Assembly (NCBI GenBank): GCA_002335605.1
Contig: BEDY01000002.1
Location: 2,170,001-2,234,000 of the forward strand
Direction: 5' to 3'
DNA from: Prillingera fragicola
Lineage: Eukaryota > Basidiomycota > Tremellomycetes > Trichosporonales > Trichosporonaceae
DNA length: 64,000 bases
Below are positions 10,753 through 21,659 of this stretch, piece by piece (positions within the stretch are counted from its first letter, which is position 1; the number at the start of each line of letters is the position of its first letter). The notes below the pieces were generated by a model. The model did no database searches and had not been told where the DNA came from. It saw only the letters and a program-made list of their open reading frames with translations. Position numbers and translations under genes: made by a program.

Positions 10753-13700
10753 CTATTCAAGAGCGGCACGAACAATCTCGGCAGCCTCGGCCTTGTGCCA
10801 CGCCCCGACGCCTACCGCGGTCGTCGCTGCAGCCTTGCGACCGGCATACTGCACCGGCATGGCGCCCATGGACGACAGGACGCTGTCGATACGGGGCCGG
10901 ACGTACGTCCAGGCGCCTTGGTTGCCCGGCTCCTCCTGGGCCCAGACGACAGGGATTGTCGGACCGTACGCGGAGATTACGTCCTCGAGCTCTTCGTACG
11001 GGAAGGGCGACAGCTCTTCCACGCGCACAACCGCAATGTCCTTGATGTCATTCTTGCCAATGGCCTCTGCCAACGTGTAGTAGTGCTTGCCGGAGCACAG
11101 CACCACCTTGCGCGCTGTCGACTTGGAGCTCAGCGTGTCCGGGATGACAGGGGCAAAGCTAGTGCCGGGACCGAGGTCCTCGATGGCGGAGGCGGCGACC
11201 TATTGCACCGTCAGCTACCGCACATGTGCGCCCGGGGCTACTCACAGGAGAACGCAAAAGGCCCTTGGGCGACGCAACGATCAGTGGCTTGCGGTAGTTG
11301 CGCAGCACCTGGCGACGCAGCAGGTGGTAGTACTGGGCTGGGGTCGAGGGGTTTGCGACGGTGAGATTCACGTCATGAGGAACTGTGGCAGCGCCATCGT
11401 CCGACATCTGCAAGAAGCGCTCCAGCTTGCATGAAGAGTGCTCGGGACCAGCACCGTCAAAGCCGTGCGGCAGCAGCATCACCAGTCCACTTTGCTTGAG
11501 CCACTTGGCTGTCGCCACATGTCAGCGCCTGCGGAATCGTGTTCTGGAGTGACATACCCTGGGCACCGACAAGGAACGTGTCGATCATAGACTGGGCACC
11601 GTTATGGAAGTCTCCAAACTGTGCCTCCCAGATTGGAAGCAGTTTAGGGTTTGCCCAGCTCATGCCAATCTCAAATCCAAGAACAGCCATCTCGCTGAGC
11701 GAGCCTGTTGTCGTTAGCATTGGCCTGGATGACCCCACTATACGCACTGTTTGCCAGCTCCAAACGACCAGGCGCCTTGAGGGAGTCATTCAGAGGCACA
11801 AAGCACGACTCGTCCTTTTGGTCCACAAACATGGCGTGGCTACGCGTCAGTGCTGCTCCGGCAACGTGTAAACCTACCGTTGAGAGAACGTGCCGCGTCC
11901 CACATCCTGGCCAGAGATGCGGACGTCATGAGAGTCTTGGAGCAAGGTTCCAAACGCCATGGCCTCGGCGGTCGCAAAGTCAATCTTGGTCTCGAGGCCC
12001 TTGAGACGCGCCGAGATGTGGCGCTTGAGCCTGGAGTGGACGTTCTTTACGCTGTTAGCACGGCGCTGGGTTGCGCAGACTTACAAAGTCATCGGGCAGC
12101 TCCACACTCGCACGGCCAACCTCTGTCAGACGGTCGATCGGAAGGCCAGTTTCAGGGTTGGGCTCGGCAGCGCTCGACGCCGGCCAAACCATGTCCTTCC
12201 ACTTTCCACCAAGCATCTCTGACGGCGCCTTGTAGCTGTCGACCTTGGCAAGCGCGTCGCCGAGCTCGGCGTTGTACTTGTCGCGAACAGCCTTGGCCGA
12301 CGCTTCGTCAAGGACACCCTCTTTCTGCGCCAGTTAGTCATGAAAAATAATAATAAATAAAAAAATAATTACCTTGAGGCGCTCCTCGTAAAGCTCCGGC
12401 ACCGACTTGCGCGAGCGAATCTTCTCGTACATGAGGGCTGCGAGTTAGCTGCCATTGCCGGAACGGTCCTTACGTTGAGTGAATCCAGGCTCGTCGAGCT
12501 CATTGTGGCCCCAGCGGCGGTAACAGATCAAGTCGATGATCACGTCCTTGCGGAACTTGGTCCTGTACTGGAACGCCACGTCGACGGCACGCGCGACATC
12601 TGCAAGTCAGCTTTGTCACCGCGCAGGGTCTCACCCTCGGGGTAGTCGCCGTTGACGTGGAGAATGGGGCAGCCGGTCATCTTGCCAATGTCCGACGAGT
12701 ACACGCTCGAGCGCGAGAACGTGGCCGGCGTGGTGTAGCCAATGTTGTTGCTGCTGGTCAGCATGCCATTCCGCAATGAATTCAGCTACCCACTTGACAA
12801 TAATGTGTACCGTTCCGCCGCAGCCGTAGTGGGGGAGACCACTCAGACCGAGGGACTCTGCGACGACACCCTGACCACTGAAGGCGGCATCGCCGTGAAG
12901 CTGGACACAAAGCACACGGTCACCGAGCTGGCACTCTGCGGGCGACGACTTGAGGAGGTGCATCTGCTTGGCGCGGGTAATGCCCAGGGCAACGGGGTTG
13001 ACGGCCTGACTGTCAGCGTCGATCTCACTGGACAACGTACCTCGAGGTGACTGGGGTTCTGGACCATCTCAATCTTGACTGGCTTGCCGTTGTAGTCGAG
13101 ATTGTTGATTGCTGACAGGTGGCTAATGACATCACCAGTCGCTCCAGGAGCATCCTCTGGGTCAAACTCTGGGGCTCCCTTGACCTTGGAGAAGAGAGCC
13201 GCAGGGTTGTACTTGAACAGCTCGGGCTCGGTCAACAGCGACAGACGGCCGCGGTGAGGCAGCGAGACGATAATGGACGCCAGACCGGCTGTCACGGTTA
13301 GCAGATGCCGACCAGGTCGGCAACTCACAATTGGCACCGAGCTCGAAGAGCGTGTCGAGGGCCGGGAGCATGGACTCTGCGCCTTCACATCCTAGCAGCT
13401 GTTAGCACCTAGCCCGGGGTAGGGGTACCTACCGTAGCGCTTCAAGTTGGGGAACTTTTTGCCCATGAACCGATCAAACTCCTCTGACCGAACGAGGAGG
13501 TCGTTGAGGCGGCGCTTGCGGTCGGCACTCATCGGCGCAGCCAGGGCGGGGCTGCTGGCCTGCGTCTCAATGTGGTGGGAGAGCCACAGCCGCTCCGACT
13601 TGCTGGGACAGTGCTGGAACTCGTAGCCGATGCGGTCGACATACACACCCATCAGGTGCTTCTGGATCTCGGTCAGGGGAAGGGACGTGTCGGTACCCTC

Positions 13701-14196
13701 GCCCGCCTGCGTGCGGGGTGACGGGGACTCGGGGAGGTGGAGGATGCCGTTGAGCGGGTACTTTGTCTCATCCTTGAGACCGTAGCGGTGGGGGTCGAGA
13801 GCGGACACGGGGCTGGATTGTCAGCGTTATACATGCAGCTGACGCGCTGTACTACTCACTCGCGCTCCATCAAGTCCAGTGGGTCCACCTGCGAGACTGT
13901 CAGCTCGAGCTCCATGCTAGACACCACGACGTACCTTGGCAGCGCGGTGGCCGTGCCGGCGGACCATCTCGACGTAGCGCAGCAAGGGAGCATTGTCGTT
14001 GCGGTTGGCGAGCTCCTTGTCGGTGTCTTGGCCATGGTCAGCAGCGGCAAGGGGATGCAGCAGTCGACATGTAACACCCACAGTCAGGAAGCTCATACTT
14101 TGAGGGAACGCGGTAGCCAAAGCTGGCGTCGTCGTGATACAGTCGTGTGCGCGCGAGGGCGACGCGACTCAGCTGGGTGCGGGGCAGTCTGAGCAT
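10753..14196 (-). CDS. DHTKD1: 2-oxoadipate dehydrogenase E1 (DHTKD1 type)
   Basis: Sixteen exons: 14082-14196, 13935-14026, 13860-13888, 13433-13812, 13329-13391, 13041-13288, 12794-13005, 12635-12750, 12474-12599, 12373-12437, 12085-12324, 11878-12044, 11748-11839, 11558-11704, 11246-11508, 10753-11199. They encode 933 residues. It is a thiamine-diphosphate E1 of the 2-oxoglutarate dehydrogenase family; the N-terminus [18 protein letters not shown] suits mitochondrial import. The family signatures are present: [63 protein letters not shown]. The WLxDPxSVHxSW N-terminal segment of OGDH is missing; after [14 protein letters not shown] the protein goes straight to [16 protein letters not shown], and the length matches DHTKD1 (about 920). 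The inferred role is 2-oxoadipate decarboxylation in lysine and tryptophan breakdown. One exon is only 29 nt. Confidence 0.9.
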
Positions 14197-14525
14197 GTTG
14201 GATGAGAGAAGTGACAAGAAGGTGGGCTGATGTCCCCGTATTCATAAGAGAGCGTACCAAAGTTCCGGGACCCCATTCTACCCCATGCCAACGTGCACAC
14301 GCGCATGGGTGCCCCTCGCTGCCTCCGCTGCCGCCATGGACGACGCGCTTGTCACTCACGCGGTTAGCATTCCCTCGGTGCACGATTCCGCTATTCCGGA
14401 CCACCTGGGTGGCAAAGTCAACACCCACTCCCGCCGGCCTAGTCCGTACAGTGACGTCACAACGCGTGGCATTGCTCGCTCTCTACACCATATCTATCGT
14501 CCATCCATGCTCATTCCTACTATGC
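14197..14525. other. Intergenic region
   Basis: Promoter side of the dehydrogenase gene and terminator side of the next minus-strand gene. Nothing distinctive seen. Confidence 0.5.
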
Positions 14526-15635
14526 TCAGTCCCACACAAGCTTGCCATTCGAAGACACAGACGCAGTCGCTCCTCCGCTAACCACCTTTCCACCCTGCTT
14601 GACCACCTTTTTCTGTGAGCTGTAAATCTGATTGATCTTCTCGCTGGGATTGTCAGCTCTTGGAATCAAAGCTTCACTCACCGCTCAAGATCGCGCTTGT
14701 GCATCGCCAGACGACGCAAACGGTCCGCCTCGTCCTCAGCCTTGGCAGCCTTTTTGGCATCGGCCTTCTTCTGGTTCTTACGCTGCAGCTTGGTGAGCTG
14801 GTCACTGCTGCCACCAAACGACGACGAAGCTCCGCTAGAGCCCCCAATGCTTAGCGACATGGGCTCTGTATCACGTCAGCTTCACCCCACTACCAACTTG
14901 AACACAGAAGCACGACTCACTCTTCTTCGCAGCCACAACATTCCATCCATCGTCCTCACGCACGCGAGGCACATCTGGGGCAGAGTCCTGCCCAGACTCC
15001 CAGTCGTCCTCAAACTCGGATGTGGTATCGGTGTGGTGAACGGCAGGAGGAGGTACTCCCCCCTTGGGCACAATCTTCATCACGCGGGCAAGCTGAGGGG
15101 CCTGGTCGTGGGCCTCCAGCATACTGGGCATGTTAGTCTTTTCTCACTCTCAAGTCACTCACTCGTCAACTTTGGTCTTGCGGGGCTTGGGCACAAGCTT
15201 CTCAGCAAGTGTCTTGGGCTTGGCAGGCTTGGACGAGCTGCCAGAGGCCGCAGCAGCAAAGGAGGCAGCAGCCTGCTCGGATTCAGAGCCATCGCGCTCG
15301 GGGGTGGAGGTGGAGGTCGGCGGTTGAGGGACCACAGGCGGGTCACGCTTCGACGACGCGACCGGCGTCACCGTCGCATTCGACTTGCCCTTGCCTGCAC
15401 CCGCTTTTCCCTTCTTGGGCTTTGGTGTGTCAGACTCGATTTCGCTGGCGGGCACCGAGGTGCTTTCGTCTCCAGCGTTGCCAGCGGTGTTGCGGACGCC
15501 CTTTTTCTTGGTCTTCTTCTTGTTCTTTTTCGACTGGGCACCTTCAGCGGAGGTGTTTTGAACGTATTGGTAGCCAAAGGCAAACGCTACAACCAGAGCG
15601 CCGCCGACAAGGGCCTCTGTAGAGATGTAGGGCAT
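14526..15635 (-). CDS. Single-pass membrane protein, unknown function
   Basis: Four exons, 15163-15635, 14921-15123, 14682-14865 and 14526-14643, encode 325 residues. The ATG at 15635 is the first in frame. Residues about 5-25 (ALVGGALVVAFAFGY core) form one hydrophobic helix at the very N-terminus, a signal-anchor arrangement. A Lys-rich patch (KKNKKKTKKK) follows, then a long Ser/Pro/Ala-rich region, a short acidic motif with EDDGWNVVAAKKK, and a charged, likely helical stretch rich in Lys/Ala/Glu (LTKLQRKNQKKADAKKAAK) ending near KINQIYSSQKK. The layout is that of a cytosol-facing tail anchored by its N-terminus in the ER or another membrane. I do not recognise a family. Confidence 0.85.
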
Positions 15636-16123
15636 GCCTGGTAGAGTGTTGATTGCTGTTGGCAAAAAGCACGAGGTGCATTCACTCCACCGTGGACCGT
15701 GATCGTGGTGATCGTGGCAGACGGATGTATTTTCACGTGGTCAACGGGATCAAAACCCACGCTGTGCAGCGCTGCGGGCCTGGCCACCCGCCGTGGCCGT
15801 TTGGTGTGCGTGTCGTCACGTCTCGTAGAGCAGAATCCCAAGATGCAACGATCCCTTGCATTCTCTTGATATCGCTCTTTCACCCATCATTCCCCAGCCC
15901 ATCTCTTAATACTCTACAGCACAAGTCACGACCCACCTCAGCCTATACCCACGTACGTTCCTCTACCCCTGCATCGTCCACGCCCCTACCGCATCGCTGG
16001 CAGAACGCCGTGTGACGTGACGTGTCGGACGACATGTCACTCCCATCTCCTTACCCTGCAAGCTCGTACTGACCCCACTTACAGTAATCACAAACAGTAG
16101 AGGGAATCGACAGACTGCCCAAC
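15636..16123. other. Divergent promoter region
   Basis: 488 bp between two divergent start codons (membrane protein and VPS1). A CT-rich stretch and a possible 5' UTR intron of the VPS1 gene (ending TTACAG near 16083) are visible; otherwise nothing specific. Confidence 0.4.
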
Positions 16124-18548
16124 ATGGACCAGCAGCTCATCTCCCTCGTTAACAAGGTGCGCTTTGACCACAAGCCACCCACATACAGCACCTAACTTCC
16201 TTGCAGCTTCAAGATGTATTCGCTTCCATCGGCGTCGCCAACAACATTGTGAGCAAGCCGGTTTTGTGTGGCCCGCTAACATGTATTAGGATCTGCCTCA
16301 GATCACTGTGATCGGTTCTCAGTCGAGTGGAAAGTCGTCCGTCCTCGAGGTGGGTGGCCAATGATCGTCAGTGCTGGGGAACGTGCTGACCCGAGCAGAA
16401 CATTGTTGGACGTGACTTCCTTCCCCGTGGAACGGGTATTGTCACCCGTCGTCCTCTTGTGAGTAGCGACAAGCTTGACAGACCTAACAGTTGCAGGTCC
16501 TCCAGCTCATTAACCGCCCCGCAACGAGCAAGCCCAATGGCGCGGACAAGGAGAAGAAGGACGAGGAGAAGAAGGAGGGAGAGGAGAACATTGAGGCGGC
16601 CATGTCCAAGACCAAGCTCAACGAGACAAACCCCGACGAGTGGGGAGAGTTCTTGCATCTCCCGAACCAAAAGTTCTACGACTTCAACAAGATTCGCGAG
16701 GAGATTGTCCGTGACACCGAGAAGATGACTGGAAAGAACGCAGGTGAGTTGTTGTCGGTGGCGAACATGGCTGACGGCTAGGAATCTCGCCCAACCCCAT
16801 TAACCTTCGTATCTTCTCGCCCAACGTCCTCACCCTCACCCTGGTCGACTTGCCCGGTCTGACCAAGGTCCCTGTCGGTGACCAGCCTCGCGACATTGAG
16901 AAGCAGATTCGCGACATGCTTATGCGCTTCATCTCAAAGCCCAACGCCATCATCCTTGCCGTTACTGCCGCCAACACCGATTTGGCAAACTCGGACGGTC
17001 TGAAGCTCGCGCGCGAGGTTGACCCTGAGGGCACGCGCACCATTGGTGTCCTCACCAAGGTGGACCTCATGGACCACGGAACCGATGTTGTCGACATTCT
17101 CGCTGGCCGTGTCATTCCCCTGCGTCTCGGCTACGTTCCCGTCGTCAACCGTGGCCAGCGTGACATTGACCAGTCAAAGTCCATCGCTTCGGCACTGGAG
17201 AACGAGAAGCGTTTCTTCGAGGGCCACCCCAGCTATGCAAGCAAGGCCCAGTACTGCGGTACACCATGGCTCGCTCGCAAGCTCAACATGATTCTCATGC
17301 ACCACATCCGCAACACCCTCCCCGACATCAAGGCTCGTATTAGCCAGCAGCTCGTCAAGTACTCGACCGAGCTCGCTTCGCTTGGCGGAGCCCAGGGTGA
17401 GGTCAACCCTGGAAGCGTGGTTCTCTCCACTGTCACCGAGTTCTGCTCCGAGTTCCGTTCGGCCATTGACGGTAACACCAACGACCTTGCTCTCAACGAG
17501 CTCTCGGGTGGTGCTCGTATCAGTTTCGTGTTCCACGAGCTGTTCAACAACGGTATCAGGAGCATTGACCCCTTTGACCAGGTCAAGGACGGCGACATTC
17601 GCACAATTCTGTACAACTCGTCTGGTTCCACTCCCTCGCTCTTTGTTGGCACTGGTGCTTTCGAGGTCATTGTCAAGCAGCAGATTCGTCGTCTTGAAGA
17701 CCCCTCGCTCCGTTGTGCTTCGCTTGTTTATGACGAGCTCATCCGCATCCTTGGCCAGAACCTCAACAAGACTGCCATCTTCAAGCGCTACCCCGAGCTC
17801 AAGGATCGCTTCAACCAGGTCGTCATCAACTTCTTCAAGAGCTGCATGGCCCCAACCAACAAGCTCGTCCAGGACATGGTCAGCATGGAGGCATGCTACG
17901 TCAACACGACCCACCCCGACTTTATCAGTGGCCACAAGGCTATGGCTATCGTCCAGGAGCGTCTCGCTGCCAACAAGCCTGTTGAGAAGATTGACCCTAA
18001 GGCTGCCAAGAACGTCAACCAGATGCCCAAGGACCTCGACTACGAAATTGGTGGCAAGAAGGAGGACAGCTTCTTTGGCAGCTTCTTCGCCAAGGACAAG
18101 CCCAAGCGCAAAGGTGCCGCGATCATGGAGGCTCCTCCTCCCATCATCAAGCCCGTCGCGCAGCTCTCGGACCGTGAGCTTATGGAGACCGAGGTCATCA
18201 AGCTGCTCATCAAGTCGTACTTTGCCGTGAGTGTTGACGTCCATGCGAAAACCACAGCCGCTGACGTTTCCAGGTCGTTCAGAAGACTCTTGTGGACATG
18301 ATCCCCAAGGCCATCACCCTGAACCTCGTCAACCACGCGCGCGAGGGCTTGCAGAATGGTGTGTTACCATGCCGTGTGTCGATGTGGGATAATGGCTGAC
18401 GTGCCCAGAACTCTTGGAAAAGTTGTATAACAACGAGGCTCTCGAGGAGCTTCTCAGGGAGAGCCCAGAGGTTATTGCCAGGCGCCAGGAGTGCCGCCGT
18501 ATGGTCACTGCTCTGACAAAGGCCGAGTCGATCGTCGCATCGGTTTAG
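16124..18548 (+). CDS. VPS1: Vacuolar sorting dynamin-like GTPase Vps1
   Basis: Eight exons, 16124-16156, 16207-16248, 16290-16349, 16399-16458, 16497-16743, 16782-18226, 18274-18358 and 18409-18548, encode 703 residues, the usual size for yeast Vps1. The dynamin GTPase signatures are clear: G1 GSQSSGKSS (residues 34-42), the [15 protein letters not shown] segment, G3 [14 protein letters not shown], and G4 TKVDLMDHG. The middle/stalk region and a C-terminal GTPase effector domain follow; there is no PH or proline-rich domain, as expected for Vps1. A fungal Lys/Glu-rich insert lies at about residues 72-90. It should pinch membranes at the Golgi, endosome and peroxisome. The first four coding exons are only 33-60 nt. 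It converges with PRP3, leaving 170 bp between stops. Confidence 0.97.
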
Positions 18549-18718
18549 ACAAGAACGACGTATGCATGAGGTTGTTAGTTACAGGGCGAGATATATGAAT
18601 ATTCTGGAGCTTGACTGGGCACTGGCACTGGCGCTGCCATTCCCGTCCTTGTCAGTGAGAGCATCGTTCACTTGGCTTCAATGGTACGAGTTTCCCCGTG
18701 ATGCATCTACTGTACACT

Positions 18719-20548
18719 CTACAAGTCCTCACCCTGCCACGTCCACCTCTTGGCAAGATCCCACATACCCTCATACTTTGGCGTGAGCCAGTCCTTGCCA
18801 GCGCCATCAGTCTCTGCGTGCCGTGCACGAAAGATTTTAAATGTGCGCTCTGGAATCTCGCCTTCCCAGATGAGCTCGCACTTGTTCTCGCCCATGTCGG
18901 GGCTTTCCTCGTCGCCCTCTGCTGCGGCCGCAGCCTTCTTCTTGGCCTCAGCCTCCTCCTCGTCCTCGCTCTCCTCGTCGCTCCTGTCGCCCTCGCCATG
19001 GGGGCGCGCCTCCTCGGTCCAGTCGATGCGGTGCATCATGAGCTGGCGGTAATGCTTGATCTTCTTGGCGACGCCTTCAACGACTACCAGTGCGAAGCGA
19101 GGGTAAAAGATGCAAATGCCAGAGAGGAGGTCGTGCTTGGCGGTCTCGCGCACCTTGAACTTGTGACGGCCGTTGGTCAGGTACTTGATAATGTACACTG
19201 AAGCAAACAGACCAGTGCGCTCGCGCTCTGCCATCTTGGCATACTCCTTCTCGGCACGCTGCTCGGTCGTGAGCTTGCGGCCCTCGTTGTCCTTCTCATG
19301 TCGGATCTGTCGCATGGCCACCTCGCGCCTGACCTTGGCCTCCACCTTGGTGGGGTCCTGGACGGCGTCGGAGGTGAGAACCTTCATAAGGTTTGCAAGG
19401 CGGACTGTAATGTCAGCAATGATCTCTCCACATGTCACCCAGAACTTACCCTTGGGAGGATCAGGAGGAATGAGACCCATCTTCTGACGGTCACGCTTGT
19501 CCTCAAGATCAGCCAAACGACGTTGCCTTCGCATCTTCTTCTGCTCCTTCTTGGTGAGCATGAGGCCGCGCTCAGCAGGCTTGCGGTCCTGAGGGGCGAC
19601 GATGGGGATGGGGTGCTGCACAAGATGGGTGATCAAAGAGTCGGTCGACGTGCGGAACCACTCGTCGGCCTTTTGAATATCGTCGTAGGTGCTGCCCTGG
19701 GGCATGATAGCCTCGTCCCACCACTCGACTTCGGGCGGCGGTGCGCGCTTCAAGCTACGACCCAAAACGTCGAACTCGGAGTCAAGACCAGCCTTCCTAC
19801 TCTGAGCAGCAATGCGCTGCTTGAGCTCCTCGAGCTTGATGTCGTTACGCAGCTGGTCGCCCTGCTTGACGTACTTGCCGGGAGCCGAAAAGTTCATCTT
19901 GCGCGACTTGCGACCTCGGACGTGGCCGTAGGTCTCCTCATCGGCTGCAGCGTTTCCAGCCGCTGTGGCGGCGTAGGGGTTGTTGACAATAGGAGCCGCA
20001 GGACGCGGTGCATACTTTTGCGCCTCCTCAACGGCAGCGGCGTTGGCTTTGACGGTCGAGTACTTGGGTGCCATAGGCTTGTAACGGTTCGCCATGGCCA
20101 TCTTCTCGTTACGTTTCTGCGTGCTGGCACCGGCTGCAGCAGTGTCGCCCATAAGAAGGGGGTGAAGAGCAACGCTGCTCACACCTCCAGCAGCGGCGCT
20201 AGACGAGCTTGACGGCTGGTTGCTGGCTTGCTGCACGGGTGTGCCAGTGAGATAGGGATTGGCCTGCTTATTCTTGAGCGCGTCGATGCGAGCCTTGGCA
20301 GCAGCAATCTTGGCGGCAATGGTGGGGTCCACGGTTGCCTTTGGAGGCAGAGCCGCTGGTCCCGGAGCAGCAGCTGGTGTAGCTGACCCCGACGCAGGCG
20401 ACCTGGATCCAGAGCCTCCTGCCAAGCGAGCCTCGAGCTCTGCCTTCTTCGCTGCTAGCTGCGCGCGGATGGCGTTGATGTCCATGGCGGGCTTTTTCGC
20501 CGGAGGCTGCCCCGCGGGCTGCCCGTCAGCCGGTCTGCGGCCTGACAT
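18719..20548 (-). CDS. PRP3: U4/U6 small nuclear ribonucleoprotein Prp3
   Basis: Two exons, 19450-20548 and 18719-19404, encode 594 residues. The N-terminal half is low-complexity (Ala/Pro/Gly/Lys). The conserved PRP3 domain contains VEWWDEAIMPQGSTYDD, HPIPIVAP and TKKEQKKMRRQRR, then RLANLMKVLTSDAVQDPTKVEA. The C-terminal DUF1115 region includes LMMHRIDWTEEA and WEGEIPERTFK. Prp3 clamps the U4/U6 duplex in the tri-snRNP in the nucleus. The single intron is 45 nt, a multiple of three, and has no in-frame stop, so an unspliced message would still make a full-length protein with 15 extra residues; homology (PPK joined to RLANLMKV) says it is an intron. An acidic DEESEDEEEAEAKKK insert sits within the C-terminal domain. 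Confidence 0.96.
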   Translation of the reverse strand: MSGRRPADGQPAGQPPAKKPAMDINAIRAQLAAKKAELEARLAGGSGSRSPASGSATPAAAPGPAALPPKATVDPTIAAKIAAAKARIDALKNKQANPYLTGTPVQQASNQPSSSSSAAAGGVSSVALHPLLMGDTAAAGASTQKRNEKMAMANRYKPMAPKYSTVKANAAAVEEAQKYAPRPAAPIVNNPYAATAAGNAAADEETYGHVRGRKSRKMNFSAPGKYVKQGDQLRNDIKLEELKQRIAAQSRKAGLDSEFDVLGRSLKRAPPPEVEWWDEAIMPQGSTYDDIQKADEWFRTSTDSLITHLVQHPIPIVAPQDRKPAERGLMLTKKEQKKMRRQRRLADLEDKRDRQKMGLIPPDPPKGKFWVTCGEIIADITVRLANLMKVLTSDAVQDPTKVEAKVRREVAMRQIRHEKDNEGRKLTTEQRAEKEYAKMAERERTGLFASVYIIKYLTNGRHKFKVRETAKHDLLSGICIFYPRFALVVVEGVAKKIKHYRQLMMHRIDWTEEARPHGEGDRSDEESEDEEEAEAKKKAAAAAEGDEESPDMGENKCELIWEGEIPERTFKIFRARHAETDGAGKDWLTPKYEGMWDLAKRWTWQGEDL

Positions 20549-20809
20549 GGCGTGTAGGGATGGAGGGGAAGTGAAGTGGTGAATGAAGTGTGTATGATCA
20601 CTCTCAAGACATGTATCGACAACTGACGACCTTGGTGGCAACTCTGATTCCGTCACTGTACCCAGGCGCCACACTGCGGAGGGCGGAGTTATATCGTTCC
20701 GATTTGATCCCGCTCCCTACCGCCTGGCGGGTGCTCGCCGGTCTGCCCTATCAACGCCAACTCAATTGCAGCTCGAACGACGGTCGTCCACTACCACCAC
20801 CCACAGACC

Positions 20810-21256
20810 ATGACGACGATTCCCGCACGCCTGGCCAAGTCGGTCAAGATTGCCACCACCCTCGAGGAGGCCCGGATACGGTCCATCGACGCGTACCGCG
20901 CCTGGTACAGGTCGGCACCCGAGATCTGCGCCCTGTACGCACTCAACGTCTCGCCCTCGGCCGTTCGTCTCAAGATCCGCCAGGACTTTGAGAAGAACCG
21001 TCACATCAAGGACGTCAAGGTCATCAACGTTCTCCTCCACAAGAACCAGCAGGAGTACCAGGAGACCATGAACGCTTGGAAGCAGGAGGTTAGTGGCCTC
21101 AGCTCCGGCTCCAACCCCGATGCTGTTCCGAACTGACATTCTCAGCCCCACCTCATGCACTGGTTCAAGAGGTACACCGACCCTCCCAAGCCCGTCACTT
21201 TCATGGAGAAGTTCTACTCGGGCCGCGACTCGCCCAAGGCCGTCTCTACATTCTAG
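20810..21256 (+). CDS. NDUFA6: Complex I LYR subunit NDUFA6/B14
   Basis: Two exons, 20810-21088 and 21146-21256, encode 129 residues. The protein matches the LYR-family complex I accessory subunit: helix SIDAYRAWYRSAPEI carrying the degenerate LYR motif, then VRLKIRQDFEKNRHIKD, the helix VLLHKNQQEYQETMNAWKQ, and the tail HLMHWFKRYTDPP. It should sit on the matrix arm of mitochondrial NADH dehydrogenase and hold the acyl carrier protein. Its presence implies the organism keeps complex I. It shares a 261-bp divergent promoter region with PRP3. Confidence 0.93.
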
Positions 21257-21659
21257 ACGATCAAAATGCATTGTATACTACGCGACATCGACAGATCGAC
21301 ACCGGAAGGAGGGAGACAGGCTGGAAGGGCCGTTGCGGAGGCGCGGGAAGGAGGAGTTGAACTGGCTTGAGGTGCGGGAGGCCTGCCAAAGAGGTGCTGG
21401 TCGCCAGGCGCTCGTGAGGAGCAGGAGCCGACGAGAGTCAGCTTAGGCGAGACGGTGACTCTCGGGGTACGGGGGCCCGGTGCTGGGAACCACAATGGAA
21501 AGGGAAGTCGTGTCAGTGCTGGCCAGCTGCTTCTCACTTCCCCAAACTGGCATGAGACCCAAGACGTCGTCTCCTGCCAAGTCAAGAGGGACACATTGCA
21601 TCCAACGTCCCCCGTACTAAAGCTACAACATGATATTTCTATTAACCTCCACCTGCAGC
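21257..21659. other. Convergent 3' region
   Basis: 403 bp between two convergent stop codons (NDUFA6 and RAD3). Purine-rich in its first half; no gene or clear repeat seen. Confidence 0.5.

Noticed and set aside
14041..14100. GTATGA donor at the end of the first dehydrogenase exon
   Set aside because: No downstream acceptor keeps frame with it; the GTGGGT donor at 14081 joins in frame to the acceptor at 14026 and gives the expected ELPDYTDKE sequence.
10753..14196. Annotation as 2-oxoglutarate dehydrogenase E1
   Set aside because: Lacks the OGDH N-terminal segment and matches DHTKD1 signatures and length better.
17174..18244. 356-codon minus-strand open frame
   Set aside because: Antisense shadow of VPS1, whose plus-strand product is unambiguous.
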